From contig NZ_CALYOY010000009.1 of assembly GCF_945269915.1 (NCBI RefSeq), positions 1-55,590 of the forward strand: a stretch of 55,590 bases of DNA, written 5' to 3'. The DNA comes from an uncultured Bifidobacterium sp. GTDB lineage: Bacteria; Actinomycetota; Actinomycetes; Actinomycetales; Bifidobacteriaceae. Every line of letters starts with the position of its first letter. Within the stretch, counting starts at the first letter, position 1. A model generated the notes under the pieces. The model was not told the DNA's origin. It saw only the letters and a program-made list of their open reading frames with translations, and did no database searches. This document shows, piece by piece, positions 1-8,198 of the stretch. The position numbers and the translations under genes were made by a program.

Positions 1-49
1 CGACCTTCTCCATGCCATGGAGACGCGCTACCAGCTGCGCCATAGCCCC
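1..49 (-). tRNA. tRNA-Ala(GGC), 3' part cut by window edge
   Basis: Read on the minus strand from position 49: a 7-nt acceptor arm (GGGGCTA), TG, a D-arm GCGC-AGCTGGTA-GCGC, then a 5-bp anticodon stem TCTCC/GGAGA around the loop ATGGCAT. The anticodon is GGC, complementary to positions 14-16, which reads GCC alanine codons. The T-arm and 3' acceptor lie beyond the left edge, so the gene is truncated only by the window. Confidence 0.93.
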
Positions 50-66
50 GTGCTTCTTAAGCCTTG

Positions 67-72
67 CTTATA
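67..72 (-). promoter_or_regulatory. Probable -10 of the tRNA-Ala promoter
   Basis: On the minus strand TATAAG stands 17 nt before the tRNA 5' end, a normal distance for a stable-RNA promoter. I see no good -35 hexamer at 16-18 bp, so the assignment is tentative. Positions 73-295 otherwise hold no gene I can support. Confidence 0.35.
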
Positions 73-295
73 GTACACCAAGGTTCAAGAGAGGGGCAAA
101 TCAGTGTGTCGCCTTGATTTTGCAAGGGTTGGCAGGGTTGTGCATGTGAAGCGGGTGGGCCTGGGCTCAATGAGACCTCTGCCGGTCTTCCTGCGATAGC
201 ATGAAAGACAGTGCACACGCCCTGACTGGTTGATGTCTGGTGTACGGGATACTTGGGCATGACACGTTGATGAGGTGTGAGGAAAGGCAGGGTCG

Positions 296-1303
296 ATGGT
301 CATGGAAGACGAAACTCAGACCAGAGGCAGGGAATCCGAACAGGTGATTGTGAACTGCCTGCCACTCTCCCAGGAGGAGCGCAACCGGTTCGTTGAGGCG
401 GCTGACGGCATGCGGCAGGAGTTCATCGTGGATCCGGCCATGCGCAACCAGATGCAGTGGCCTATGGGCGTGCCTGAGATGAACAGGTCCGAGGCGACGA
501 TCATCTTCGGCAACCCGCCCGCCGACCAGGTGGCCCAGTGCAGGAACCTGGCCTGGTTGCAGACCTCAAGTGCGGGAGTGGACGCTTATCTCAAACCCGG
601 CATCCTGCCTGAAGGGGCCGCTCTGACCAGCGCCTCGGGCGTGTATGGACAGTCTGTGTCCGAGGAGATGTTCGCTATGATGTGGGCCCTTCTGAAGGAC
701 CTGCCCGCTTACCGGGACAATCAGGACAAGGGGCTATGGCAGCCCCGCGGGGCCGTGTACTCACCCAGGGGAGCCAAGACCCTTGTTCTGGGAACCGGGG
801 ACCTGGGAGCCAGCTTCGCCCGCCTGGTCAAGGCCGTGGGCGGTGCGACATACGGTATCCGCCGTCATCCCGAGAAGCCGGTCGAGGGGTTCGACCACCT
901 GGCCGGATTCGACCGGATAGACCAGCTCCTGCCCGACATGGACATCGTGGCCATGGCCCTCCCATCGACACCGGCCACCCACCACATCATCAACAAGGAC
1001 CGTCTGGCCCTGATGAAGCCGACAGCGGTCCTGATCAATGCCGGCAGGGGGGATGCCGTGGATTGCCAGGCCCTGGCCGAGGGCCTGGAGGCGGGACGGA
1101 TCCTGGGTGCCGGACTCGATGTGACCGAACCCGAACCCCTGCCGGCGGGCCATCCCCTCTGGTCCCAGCCGCGGTGTCTGATTACCCCGCATGTGGCCGG
1201 CGGGGCCCATCTGGCTTCGAATGTCGATAAGATCATTGAGATCTGCCTGGATAACCTGCGTCGCTTCCGGGCCGGTCAACCACTTCGCAACCAAATGAGG
1301 TGA
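296..1303 (+). CDS. D-isomer-specific 2-hydroxyacid dehydrogenase family protein
   Basis: This 335-residue protein is an NAD(P)-dependent oxidoreductase of the 2-hydroxyacid dehydrogenase family, interconverting a 2-keto acid and a D-2-hydroxy acid; the substrate cannot be told from sequence. The Rossmann motif LGTGDLGAS is at residues 165-173. The family catalytic trio is visible: Arg251 in INAGRGD, Glu278 in DVTEPE and His299 in TPHVAGG. The ATG at 296 is preferred over the one at 302 because AGGAAAGG lies 8 nt before it. The next gene overlaps its stop by 4 nt (GTGA), so the two are probably co-translated. It resembles glyoxylate/hydroxypyruvate reductase-like members more than dedicated lactate dehydrogenase, but that is inference. 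Confidence 0.88.
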   Translation: MVMEDETQTRGRESEQVIVNCLPLSQEERNRFVEAADGMRQEFIVDPAMRNQMQWPMGVPEMNRSEATIIFGNPPADQVAQCRNLAWLQTSSAGVDAYLKPGILPEGAALTSASGVYGQSVSEEMFAMMWALLKDLPAYRDNQDKGLWQPRGAVYSPRGAKTLVLGTGDLGASFARLVKAVGGATYGIRRHPEKPVEGFDHLAGFDRIDQLLPDMDIVAMALPSTPATHHIINKDRLALMKPTAVLINAGRGDAVDCQALAEGLEAGRILGAGLDVTEPEPLPAGHPLWSQPRCLITPHVAGGAHLASNVDKIIEICLDNLRRFRAGQPLRNQMR

Positions 1304-2130
1304 ACGTGCGCTCAACCCCGGGAACAGACCGATCCATGCATCGAAAGCACCACCCGGCGGTTTGGGTGGCAGCCATTGTGGTCCTCGCCTTGATCGGAGC
1401 CGGTCTGCTATGGGGTCTGCCCGCCCTCCGTACTCGGGCTCGGGGCCGGTTAAGCAACCAGTCGACGGAACAATCCAGCCAGGCCGGGGCGTCCGAACAG
1501 GAGGGGAAGGACGTTCCGGGCTTTTCTCCCAAGCAGACCGCCGCCTACCCCAAGTTGAAGTCCGGCATTGATTACGATCATGACGGGGTGGATGACTACA
1601 CCGACCTGGTCCAAGGTGCCCACGAGGGTGCCGAACGGCATCGCAGGTATGACACCGGCTATTACCAGGGCGGATATCCCCCTGATGATCGGGGAGCCTG
1701 CACCGACGAGATCTGGCGTGACTTCAGCCATGCGGGTTATGACCTCAAGGCCATGGTGGACGCGGATACCGCCGCGAATCCGTCCGCCTATGCGGGTGCC
1801 ATATCCAGGCCGGATCCCAACATCGACTTCAGAAGGACCAACGTGCTCGGGGTCTTCCTGGGAAGGTACGCCCAGTCTCTGACCACCGACACAGCCGCCC
1901 ATGACCAGTGGCAGCAAGGCGACATCGTCATTTTCGACACCTCATGGCATATCGGCATGGTCTCCGACAGGCGTGATGGGCGGGGCGTGCCTCTCCTCCT
2001 GCACAACATGGGCCAGAAAGATCGCGAGAATGACTACCTGGGGTCCGCCTCGCACCGTCCCATCACCGGACACTACAGATTTGACGCCTCCAGGATCCCG
2101 CAATCCGTTCTGAAACCGTGGAGGCAATAG
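1300..2130 (+). CDS. DUF1287 domain protein with N-terminal membrane anchor
   Basis: This 276-residue protein starts at a GTG overlapping the dehydrogenase stop; GTG 1306 or ATG 1336 are alternatives because no strong ribosome site decides. Residues about 20-40 form one hydrophobic segment followed by RTRARGR, so the rest is probably outside the membrane. From about residue 85 it matches the DUF1287 pattern as I know it: DLVQGAHEGAERHRRYDTGY, GGYPPDDRGACTDEIWRDF and a C-terminal GDIVIFD with WHIGMVSD. The conserved Cys, His and Asp recall NlpC/P60-like folds, so a wall- or peptide-directed hydrolase role is possible, but function is unproven. Confidence 0.78.
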   Translation: MNVRSTPGTDRSMHRKHHPAVWVAAIVVLALIGAGLLWGLPALRTRARGRLSNQSTEQSSQAGASEQEGKDVPGFSPKQTAAYPKLKSGIDYDHDGVDDYTDLVQGAHEGAERHRRYDTGYYQGGYPPDDRGACTDEIWRDFSHAGYDLKAMVDADTAANPSAYAGAISRPDPNIDFRRTNVLGVFLGRYAQSLTTDTAAHDQWQQGDIVIFDTSWHIGMVSDRRDGRGVPLLLHNMGQKDRENDYLGSASHRPITGHYRFDASRIPQSVLKPWRQ

Positions 2131-2327
2131 AAAACCCCCGGAAGGGAATTCGGTCCTGCGGCCGCCGGTACATCCCCGGGAAGACCCTCCCGGAACCCCT
2201 GATGGGGGTGGTTGCGACTATTCTGCAAGAATTGGGATCGGTACCGATGAACGGCTTTGTTGGTATCGGGTTCTGCGGATAAGCGTGGCAACAGTTGCCC
2301 GGTCTTGAGCGAGAGGCGGTGACGGCG

Positions 2328-3278
2328 ATGATGAGGGTATTCAGCACCATGAACGGTCAGATCGAGCAGATCAAACAGGGGGAAAAGGGATCCTGGATAT
2401 GCCTTTCCGCCCCCACCGACGTGGAACTGGCCAACGTGGCCCAAAGTACCGGCATCGACCTGGCCGATCTGCGCGCCCCCCTGGATGACGAGGAGCGCTC
2501 GCGTGTGGACGTCGAGGATGACTACACGATGATCATCGTCGACATTCCCCGGGCCGAGGAGCGTGACGGGCGCGACTACTACGAGACCATCCCTCTCTCC
2601 ATCATCGTCACCGAGAACCTGATCGTAACGGTCTGCATGCAGGATACCGTCCTACTCCATCCTTTTATGGAGGGCACCATCCGGGGGTTCAACACCTTCA
2701 TGAAGTCGCGGTTCATCCTGCAGATCCTGTATAGGAACGCCACCATGTACCTGCGCTACCTGCGCATCATCGACAGGGAATCCGACAAGCTGGAACTCAA
2801 GCTCCGCCATTCCATGCAGAACCGGGAGATCCTGATGCTCCTGGAACTGAACAAGACCCTGGTCTACTTCGCCACGAGCCTCAAATCGAACGAAATCGTC
2901 CTGGAGAAGCTGACCAGCCTGGAGCGGATCAAGCAGTACCCGGATGATGAAGACCTCCTGGGTGATGTCATCACGGAGAACAAGCAGGCCATCGAGATGG
3001 CCAACATTTACTCGAGCGTGCTTTCGGGCATGACCGACGCCTTCGCCTCGATTGTGTCCAACAACGTGAACAATGTCATGAGGATCTTCACGATCATCTC
3101 CATCAGCATGTCGGTGCCCACCCTGATCTTCTCCATGTACGGCATGAACTTCAATGACGGCATGTTCGGCATGCCCTTCACGGACAAGCCCTGGGGGTTC
3201 GCGGTGGTGGTGATCGCCTCCATGCTGATCACCGGCCTCGTTACCTGGTTCCTCACCCGGTCCAAGATGTTCAAGTAG
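2328..3278 (+). CDS. CorA-family magnesium/divalent cation transporter
   Basis: A 316-residue CorA-type channel protein for Mg2+ or similar divalent ions. It has a long soluble N-terminal domain and two C-terminal membrane helices; the signature YGMNF ends the first helix and the second is close to the C-terminus, followed by basic TRSKMFK. The reading frame is open upstream to a TTG at 2295, but the ATG at 2328 is chosen because GAGAGGCGG precedes it at a suitable distance. An ATG at 2349 is also possible. The acidic periplasmic loop after GMN lacks the E. coli CorA MPEL sequence, as in many distant CorA members, so ion specificity is open. It sits 8 nt before the next gene. Confidence 0.88.
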   Translation: MMRVFSTMNGQIEQIKQGEKGSWICLSAPTDVELANVAQSTGIDLADLRAPLDDEERSRVDVEDDYTMIIVDIPRAEERDGRDYYETIPLSIIVTENLIVTVCMQDTVLLHPFMEGTIRGFNTFMKSRFILQILYRNATMYLRYLRIIDRESDKLELKLRHSMQNREILMLLELNKTLVYFATSLKSNEIVLEKLTSLERIKQYPDDEDLLGDVITENKQAIEMANIYSSVLSGMTDAFASIVSNNVNNVMRIFTIISISMSVPTLIFSMYGMNFNDGMFGMPFTDKPWGFAVVVIASMLITGLVTWFLTRSKMFK

Positions 3279-3286
3279 GAGGACCC

Positions 3287-4132
3287 ATGAAAGCGCGCAA
3301 GCTGGTGGCATCCCTGACCGCCCTGATGCTGTCCCTGCCCCTGGCCGGGTGCGGGCAGTCCGCGGCCCAGTACGACGTCAGCTCGATCGGCCCCAAGATT
3401 CACGTGGGCATCTCCTTTGACCAGCCCGGACTGGGCTTCGTGCAATCGAGGAATTACCAGGGGTTCGAAGTGGATGTGGCCAAGTATGTGGTCCATGAAC
3501 TGGGGTATTCCCACAGCCAGATCGTATGGCAGCAGGTCCAGCCCGGTGACCGCGAGCGCATGATCACCGAGGGCAAGGTCGACATGGTCCTTGCCGGCTA
3601 TTCCATCACCCGGGCCAGGCAGGAGCTGGTGGATTTTGCGGGGCCTTACTTCCTTGCCGGGCAGGATCTCCTGGTCCGTCGCGGCCAGGAGGAGATCAGC
3701 GGTATCAACACACTGGATTCGAAGCGGGTCTGTGTGGCCAGGGGTTCCTCCTCGTCCGAGGTGGTCAGACGGCGGGCGCCCCGGGCCCTGGTGCAGGAGC
3801 GTGACCAGTTCACCGAGTGTGTCACCGCCCTCCTGAGCGGGGATGCCGATGCGGCCAGTGGTGATGACTTTGCCCTGGCGGGTCTGGCCAAGGTGCGCGG
3901 GGGCGAACAGCTGCGCCTGGTTGGTGCCCCCTTCACCCAGGAGCATTACGGCATTGCCGTTTCCAAGGACGACCCGGAGCTGGTCGCCACGATCAATGCG
4001 GCACTGAGGCGGATGTTCAAGGATGGATCCTGGGAACGGGCCCTGCTGCATGCCTCCCGGTCCATAGGGTTCAAGACCGAGCCAGCTGCCCGTCAGCCTG
4101 TGCGTCTGGACGGGGCCCCCTCGCAGGAATAG
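3287..4132 (+). CDS. Amino-acid (glutamate-type) ABC transporter substrate-binding lipoprotein
   Basis: A 281-residue extracellular solute-binding protein family 3 member. It begins with a lipoprotein signal, LMLSLPLAGCGQSAA, whose LAGC lipobox puts the modified Cys at about residue 23. The mature part shows the family pattern, including VDMVLAGYSITRARQELVDF and GVAVSKDD-like GIAVSKDDPELV. It resembles actinobacterial GluB-type glutamate-binding proteins; ligand choice is inference. AGGAGG overlaps the corA stop codon, so the two genes are translationally linked. No permease or ATPase gene is adjacent, so it must work with transporter parts encoded elsewhere or act in sensing. Confidence 0.86.
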   Translation: MKARKLVASLTALMLSLPLAGCGQSAAQYDVSSIGPKIHVGISFDQPGLGFVQSRNYQGFEVDVAKYVVHELGYSHSQIVWQQVQPGDRERMITEGKVDMVLAGYSITRARQELVDFAGPYFLAGQDLLVRRGQEEISGINTLDSKRVCVARGSSSSEVVRRRAPRALVQERDQFTECVTALLSGDADAASGDDFALAGLAKVRGGEQLRLVGAPFTQEHYGIAVSKDDPELVATINAALRRMFKDGSWERALLHASRSIGFKTEPAARQPVRLDGAPSQE

Positions 4133-4156
4133 CCGGAGTCGGACGGCCCGTCTGAT

Positions 4157-4172
4157 CCGGCAGGGGTGCCGG
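4157..4172 (+). terminator. GC-rich hairpin after the substrate-binding protein gene
   Basis: CCGGCA and TGCCGG form a perfect 6-bp stem with a GGGG loop about 25 nt after the stop codon. There is no T tract, so this is a weak or tail-less terminator candidate, common in GC-rich genomes. Confidence 0.35.
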
Positions 4173-4264
4173 GTCGGTCCTGGCATGGGGCAGGGCAGGC
4201 TGTCCTCATCCGACCGCCTGATTCGCCAAGTGGACCTCGGGTGGCCCGTGTCCATGTGAATGGC

Positions 4265-4270
4265 GATAAT
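4265..4270 (+). promoter_or_regulatory. -10 box (GATAAT) giving a probable leaderless leuS mRNA
   Basis: GATAAT matches the -10 consensus at five of six positions and ends 7 nt before the ATG at 4278. That places the predicted transcription start on or next to the start codon. No Shine-Dalgarno is visible before this ATG and the -35 region is poor. Confidence 0.45.
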
Positions 4271-4277
4271 TCAGCTT

Positions 4278-7247
4278 ATGAACGCGAATGAGAACAGGGG
4301 CCAGAATCGGTCCCAGGAACCAGATCAGCCCAGGTACCGCTACGATGCGCAGATGGCCCAGACCATAGAGGAGCACTGGCAGAAGGAATGGGACCAGGAG
4401 GGCGCCTTCTGGGCGGCGAACGTTGCGGGTGACCTGAAGGATTCCAAGGGCAGGAACGCCGAGGGTCGCAGCCCGTACTTCGTCATCGACATGTTCCCCT
4501 ACCCCTCGGGCAAGGGCCTCCACGTGGGCCACCCCCTGGGATACATCGCCACCGATGTGGTCAGCCGCTACCACAGGATGAAGGGGGAGAACGTCCTCCA
4601 CGCCATGGGGTACGATGCCTTCGGGCTGCCGGCTGAGCAGTACGCCGTCCAGACGGGGCAGCATCCCAGGGTGACCACCGAGCAGAACATCGCCAACATG
4701 CGTTGGCAGCTCCACCGGCTGGGATTGAGCTTCGATGACCGTCGTTCCTTCGCCACGATCGACAGCGATTACGTACGGTGGACCCAGTGGATCTTCTCGC
4801 GCATCTATGAGTCCTGGTACGACACCGAATACCGGCGCAGGGATGGGGGTGTCGGTTCCGCCCGCCCCATCAGCGAGCTGGAGGAATCCTTCAGGTCGGG
4901 TTCCCGGGCGATTCCGGGCTATCCCGACCGGACCTGGGATGATCTGGACCAGGCCGAGCGTTCGGATGTCCTCAACGATTACCGACTGGCATACATCTCC
5001 AAGTCGCCTGTCAACTGGTGCCCCGGTCTGGGCACGGTCCTGGCCAACGAGGAGGTGACCGCCGAGGGGCGCTCCGAGCGTGGCAACTACCCGGTCTACC
5101 AGCGTGAGCTCAAGCAGTGGTCCATGAGGATCACCGCCTACGGCCACCGCCTGGTCGAGGATCTGGACATCCTGGACTGGCCGGAGAAGGTCAAGCTCAT
5201 GCAGCGCAACTGGATCGGGGAGTCGCATGGTGCCTCGGTCCTCTTCAAGGTGCCCGCCAAGGATGGCGAGAGGACCATGGAGGTCTACACCACCAGGCCA
5301 GACACCCTATTCGGGGCCACCTTCGCCGTGGTTTCGCCCGAACATGATCTTCTCAGGCATGTACCCGATCAGTGGCCGGAGGGGGTTCCCGAGGACTGGA
5401 AGGGCGGCTATCCCGATCCGTCGGCAGCCGTCAGGGCCTACCGTCTGGCCGCCGAGGCCAAGACGGCCAGGGACAGGGTGGACGAGGCCGGCGAGAAGAC
5501 CGGGCTCTTCACCGGGCTCTATGCCGTCAATCCCATCACCGGGGCCAGGCTTCCGGTCTTCACGGCCGACTACGTCCTGATGGACTACGGGACGGGTGCC
5601 ATCATGGCCGTCCCCGGTGGGGATCAGCGTGACTACGATTTCGCCACCAAGTACGGACTGCCGGTCATCTATACGGTCAAGCCACTGCCGGATTCAGGTC
5701 AGGACCTGGCTGATTTCGAAGGGAAGGCCCCCTTCGTCTCGCATGACGGCATCGTCATCAACTCGTCCATCGAGGCCACCGAGGAGGCTGGTGACGCCCT
5801 CAGTCTGGACGGTCTGCGCGTGGACCAGGCCATGGAACGGGTGACCTCCTGGCTGGAATCGGCGGGAGTGGGCAGGGGAACGGTCTCCTACCGGCTGCGC
5901 GACTGGCTCTTCTCACGTCAGCGCTACTGGGGTGAGCCCTTTCCGATCGTCTATGACGACCAGGGTCTGCCCCACCTGATTCCCGACGACCAGCTGCCGG
6001 TGGCCCTTCCCGATGTGCCGGACTATTCGCCCAAGACCTTCGACCCGGAGGATTCCGAGTCCAATCCGGAGGCTCCGCTCAGCCGCAACCAGGACTGGGT
6101 GGATGTGACCCTGGACCTGGGCGATGGCCCCAAGGTCTACCATCGTGACACCAACACCATGCCCAACTGGGCCGGGTCCTGCTGGTACTACATGCGGTAC
6201 ATCGATCCTCACGACACCAAGCACATGGTGGAACCCCGGGAGTTCGACTACTGGCTGGGTCCCAACCATAACGCAACGGCCGGTGAGTCCGGTGGTGTAG
6301 ACCTCTACGTGGGCGGGGTCGAGCACGCCGTCCTCCACCTGCTCTACGCCCGGTTCTGGCACAAGGTGCTCTACGACCTGGGATTCGTCTCCTCCAAGGA
6401 GCCCTTCCACAGGCTCTTCAACCAGGGCATGATCCAGGCCTACGCCTACACCGACAAGCGCGGGCAGTACGTACCCGCCGCCGAGGTTGAGGAGAGCGAG
6501 GAGGGCGGCAAGACCATCTACACCTGGCAGGGGGAGCGGGTCAACCGTGAGTTCGGCAAGATGGGCAAGAGCCTGAAGAACATCATCACCCCGGATGACA
6601 TGTACCGCACCTACGGGGCCGACACCTTCCGGCTCTATGAGATGAGCATGGGCCCCCTGGACGAGTCCCGTCCCTGGAACACCCGCAACGTGGTGGGCGG
6701 TATGAGGTTCCTGCAGAGGCTCTGGCGCAACGTCGTCGACGAGTCCACCGGTCAGGTGGTGGTCGATGAGGGTGAGTTGGACGAGAAGACCCTGAAGCTG
6801 CTCAACCAGACCATCCATGACGTGACCGCCGAGATGGAGGGGATGCGGCCCAACACGGCCATCTCCAAGCTGATTGTGCTCAACAACCGCCTGACTTCGC
6901 TGAAGGTTACCCCGCGTGCAGCCGTCGAGCCCCTGATCCTCATGCTGTCGCCCATAGCACCCCACATCTGCGAGGAGCTCTGGAACAAGCTCGGCCACCA
7001 GGAGTCCATGGCCCACGCCGACTGGCCCACCTGGGATGAGCGGTACCTTGGGCAGGATACGGTCACGGCTGTCGTCCAGGTCAAAGGGAAGGTCCGCGGC
7101 AAGCTGGAGGTCGGTCCTGACATCTCCGCCGAGGAGCTGCAGGCCAAGGCCCTGGCCCTGCCCGCCATCCAGGAGCGACTGGGCGGCAAGGAGCCACGCA
7201 AGGTCATCGTCAAGGCGCCGAAGATCGTCTCCATTGTTCCGGCCTGA
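4278..7247 (+). CDS. leuS: Leucyl-tRNA synthetase
   Basis: About 989 residues, class I aminoacyl-tRNA synthetase charging tRNA-Leu in the cytoplasm. The HIGH-type motif is in PYPSGKGLHVGHPLGY and the KMSKS-type motif is FGKMGKSLKN. The CP1 editing insertion carries the threonine-rich TTRPDTLFGATF. The second editing motif reads VPGGDQRDYDFA, where E. coli has GHD, so a Gly replaces the His beside the conserved Asp. The frame is open from an ATG at 4260, which would add MAIIQL; I prefer 4278 because a -10 box lies between the two and the next residues then match the usual start of the family. The gene is monocistronic as far as can be seen, with a terminator at 7361. Confidence 0.97.
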   Translation: MNANENRGQNRSQEPDQPRYRYDAQMAQTIEEHWQKEWDQEGAFWAANVAGDLKDSKGRNAEGRSPYFVIDMFPYPSGKGLHVGHPLGYIATDVVSRYHRMKGENVLHAMGYDAFGLPAEQYAVQTGQHPRVTTEQNIANMRWQLHRLGLSFDDRRSFATIDSDYVRWTQWIFSRIYESWYDTEYRRRDGGVGSARPISELEESFRSGSRAIPGYPDRTWDDLDQAERSDVLNDYRLAYISKSPVNWCPGLGTVLANEEVTAEGRSERGNYPVYQRELKQWSMRITAYGHRLVEDLDILDWPEKVKLMQRNWIGESHGASVLFKVPAKDGERTMEVYTTRPDTLFGATFAVVSPEHDLLRHVPDQWPEGVPEDWKGGYPDPSAAVRAYRLAAEAKTARDRVDEAGEKTGLFTGLYAVNPITGARLPVFTADYVLMDYGTGAIMAVPGGDQRDYDFATKYGLPVIYTVKPLPDSGQDLADFEGKAPFVSHDGIVINSSIEATEEAGDALSLDGLRVDQAMERVTSWLESAGVGRGTVSYRLRDWLFSRQRYWGEPFPIVYDDQGLPHLIPDDQLPVALPDVPDYSPKTFDPEDSESNPEAPLSRNQDWVDVTLDLGDGPKVYHRDTNTMPNWAGSCWYYMRYIDPHDTKHMVEPREFDYWLGPNHNATAGESGGVDLYVGGVEHAVLHLLYARFWHKVLYDLGFVSSKEPFHRLFNQGMIQAYAYTDKRGQYVPAAEVEESEEGGKTIYTWQGERVNREFGKMGKSLKNIITPDDMYRTYGADTFRLYEMSMGPLDESRPWNTRNVVGGMRFLQRLWRNVVDESTGQVVVDEGELDEKTLKLLNQTIHDVTAEMEGMRPNTAISKLIVLNNRLTSLKVTPRAAVEPLILMLSPIAPHICEELWNKLGHQESMAHADWPTWDERYLGQDTVTAVVQVKGKVRGKLEVGPDISAEELQAKALALPAIQERLGGKEPRKVIVKAPKIVSIVPA

Positions 7248-7360
7248 TCGACTGCGCGCCCGCCACCGGTGCATACGGTTCGATGCATGATGGATCGGGG
7301 TGCCTGCACTGATGGACATCGGTCGCCTCTGCCGTGACGTATTCCACCTTTGACCACATT

Positions 7361-7389
7361 CCCCTTCCCGATACCGGGGAGGGGTTTTT
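7361..7389 (+). terminator. Rho-independent terminator after leuS
   Basis: CCCCTTCCC and GGGGAGGGG form a 9-bp stem, with one T-G pair, around the loop GATACC, followed directly by TTTTT. It lies 113 nt after the leuS stop and before the ATG of comEA. It also shows that the in-frame upstream extension of comEA is not its start. Confidence 0.85.
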
Positions 7390-7406
7390 CATGCCAGTCT
7401 GAGCCA

Positions 7407-8198
7407 ATGAGTGCAGATTCCCCATATGGCGGCCACGAGGATGAAAGCTGGACCGCCTTCCTGGACCCTCCAGCCCCTCGTGCCGAACCAGGGGAGGGGG
7501 AAGCGGGCGCCGTTCCGGCACCGTGTTCGCCTCCGCCTCCCGGACCGCCCCTTATCGGTCGGGCCATGACCGCCCTTCCGGAGGTGGGGGCGACAGGCGT
7601 CGTCAGGGATAAGCCCCGCCTGATCTTCAAACCCGCCCATGCCCTGGCTGCCATCCTGGTTCTGATGGTTGCCCTGGCGGCGAGTCTGACCCTCTTCATT
7701 CAACAGTCAGCCTCCCTGGCTGGGTCGTTCGGGGAATCGGGCAAGGCTGCCGGTACTGCGGCGGATGGCAGGGCGGCAGACAGGAAGAGGGAGAAGAACG
7801 GGAAGAAGGAGCAGTCCCCATCGGGGGGTAAATCAAGCACGTCCGGCTCTGGGAAGGTGTCCGGTGACGGTAAGGATGCCGGGCCTGGTCAACCTGCGTC
7901 CGGTTCCGCGACCGCACCTGACTCGTCCGGGTTTCCACCGCCGCAGGTCCGGAATCCGGCATCCGGTGCGGGAGATTCGGGGGCAGGAGGTGGTCCTGTT
8001 ACGGGCCAGGTGGATATCAATACGGCCACCGTCGAACAGTTGCAGGGGGTCAGGGGGGTAGGACCGGTCATGGCCCGGCGCATTGTCGAGCATCGTGGCC
8101 GTATCGGCAGGTTCTCATCAGTGGATCAATTGCTGGATGTCTCGGGGATAGGGCCCAAGACCCTCGAAAAGCTGCGGGCCTTCCTGGAGGTCCGGTGA
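7407..8198 (+). CDS. comEA: ComEA-type helix-hairpin-helix DNA-binding protein
   Basis: A 263-residue membrane-anchored DNA receptor of the competence type. Residues about 75-105 form one membrane helix (AILVLMVALAASLTLFI). A long low-complexity Gly/Ser/Lys/Pro linker follows, then a C-terminal pair of helix-hairpin-helix motifs starting VDINTATVEQLQGVRGVGPV and ending SGIGPKTLEKL. The SLBB-like region found in many ComEA proteins is not recognisable; the linker replaces it. Upstream in-frame codons to 7350 run through the leuS terminator, so ATG 7407 is used although its ribosome site is weak. The next gene overlaps the stop by 4 nt. The family binds incoming double-stranded DNA outside the membrane. 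Confidence 0.9.
   Translation: MSADSPYGGHEDESWTAFLDPPAPRAEPGEGEAGAVPAPCSPPPPGPPLIGRAMTALPEVGATGVVRDKPRLIFKPAHALAAILVLMVALAASLTLFIQQSASLAGSFGESGKAAGTAADGRAADRKREKNGKKEQSPSGGKSSTSGSGKVSGDGKDAGPGQPASGSATAPDSSGFPPPQVRNPASGAGDSGAGGGPVTGQVDINTATVEQLQGVRGVGPVMARRIVEHRGRIGRFSSVDQLLDVSGIGPKTLEKLRAFLEVR

Noticed and set aside
5913-7319. 468-codon open frame opposite leuS
   Set aside because: Antisense to the catalytic half of leucyl-tRNA synthetase, no ribosome site and no domain.
7350-7406. Upstream extension of comEA from a TTG at 7350
   Set aside because: It would translate through the leuS terminator hairpin and T tract at 7361-7389.
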